From an uncultured Lachnospiraceae bacterium (GTDB lineage Bacteria > Bacillota > Clostridia > Lachnospirales > Lachnospiraceae): DNA of 13,350 nt. The DNA is taken from assembly GCA_905197485.1 (NCBI GenBank), contig CAJJYZ010000049.1, forward strand, positions 1 through 13,350, in the 5' to 3' direction. The stretch's first letter is position 1, and each line of letters starts with the position of its first letter. This document shows, one piece after another, positions 13,089 to 13,350 of the stretch. The position numbers and the translations under genes are program-made. The notes beneath the pieces are model-generated. The model was not told where the DNA came from, made no database searches, and saw only the letters and a program-made list of their open reading frames with translations.

Positions 13089-13350
13089 AGACATATAGAG
13101 ATTTTGCTGAAAATGATTTTTTCTTTTTTACAGATGCATATAGTTCAGGCAGAATGGGAAATATTATGGGCGCTATGGCACAAGGTATCTGTGAAAAATA
13201 TATGAAAGATATTATAGATACATACTATGAGCCTCAAAGTGCTCGTGAGTCACATAGCAAAGAAAAGATTCTAAAAACTCATAATTTAGAAAAACTAATT
13301 AGTGTCTGCTGAGCAAACTGAAAACACTTGATTTTACTGACTTTTGCCAC
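13079..13350 (+). pseudogene. HEPN-domain protein gene, frameshifted and cut by the window end
   Basis: HEPN proteins paired with MNT genes are usually RNase toxins. The uninterrupted frame gives 77 aa (13079-13312): MALETYRDFAENDFFFFTDA, then MGAMAQGICEKYMKDIID and THNLEKLIS, matching the N-terminal helices of HEPN proteins. The frame stops with TGA at 13310-13312, well short of the usual 120-140 aa. In the -1 frame, starting near 13306, the translation LLSKLKTLDFTDFCH remains open to the window end and continues the expected helix. I infer a one-base deletion around 13304-13306. The RX4-6H-type catalytic motif would lie beyond the window. A sequencing error is an alternative; so is a truncated but expressed protein. 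The gene overlaps the MNT gene by 10 bases. Confidence 0.72.

Noticed and set aside
1..13350. CRISPR array, tRNA, rRNA or riboswitch
   Set aside because: No regularly spaced direct repeats, tRNA-like cloverleaf with a CCA end, rRNA or recognisable riboswitch core was seen when reading through the intergenic regions on both strands.

Overview
The window looks like a chromosomal piece of a spore-forming Clostridia bacterium, most likely Lachnospiraceae. Evidence: all confident genes lie on the + strand with close spacing and TTG/ATG starts, there is a yqfC-yqfD-phoH-ybeY cluster typical of endospore formers, and the DUF896, DUF4250 and CmpB-type small proteins are common in that group. No database search was possible, so family calls rest on motifs and remembered protein signatures.

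Region 1 (1-1599) is an accessory patch. It holds a 5' fragment of a group II intron (about 62-218) without its reverse transcriptase, then a complete helix-turn-helix plus Fic-domain gene with its own promoter. Immediately after the Fic stop codon comes a fragment of an IS3-family transposase (end of orfA, start of orfB, still with an A7 slippage run), followed by about 220 bases I cannot assign.

Region 2 (1600-3158) holds a low-molecular-weight protein tyrosine phosphatase, a HAD-type hydrolase that appears to have lost its middle by an in-frame deletion, and a monofunctional peptidoglycan glycosyltransferase.

Region 3 (3149-7934) is the sporulation and translation core. A sigma-E-like promoter overlaps the glycosyltransferase stop codon and precedes yqfC and yqfD. 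It is followed by phoH (ATPase), ybeY (rRNA-maturation endonuclease, ATGA overlap with phoH) and a large MOP-superfamily flippase of the SpoVB/MurJ kind.

Region 4 (7935-11325) holds a membrane-anchored BofC-C-terminal-like protein, a DUF896 protein, 5-formyltetrahydrofolate cyclo-ligase, a 59-aa DUF4250 protein, the tRNA methylthiotransferase MiaB and a CmpB-type membrane protein. Two hairpins here overlap the translation-initiation region of the next gene: 7968-8030 encloses the ribosome-binding site and start codon of the BofC-like gene, and the MiaB terminator at 10859-10906 carries the likely ribosome-binding site of the membrane protein in its 3' arm.

Region 5 (11326-13350) is clearly more AT-rich and accessory in character. 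It holds a CPBP-family membrane protease homologue with its own promoter, then a nucleotidyltransferase (MNT) gene overlapping a HEPN gene, i.e. a HEPN/MNT toxin-antitoxin-type pair. The HEPN frame is interrupted near 13304-13312, and its expected continuation is visible in the -1 frame up to the window end.

I see no tRNA, rRNA, CRISPR array or clearly new multi-gene system. The most unusual items are the start-codon-enclosing hairpin, the gutted HAD gene, the mobile-element debris framing the Fic gene, and the frameshifted HEPN toxin.
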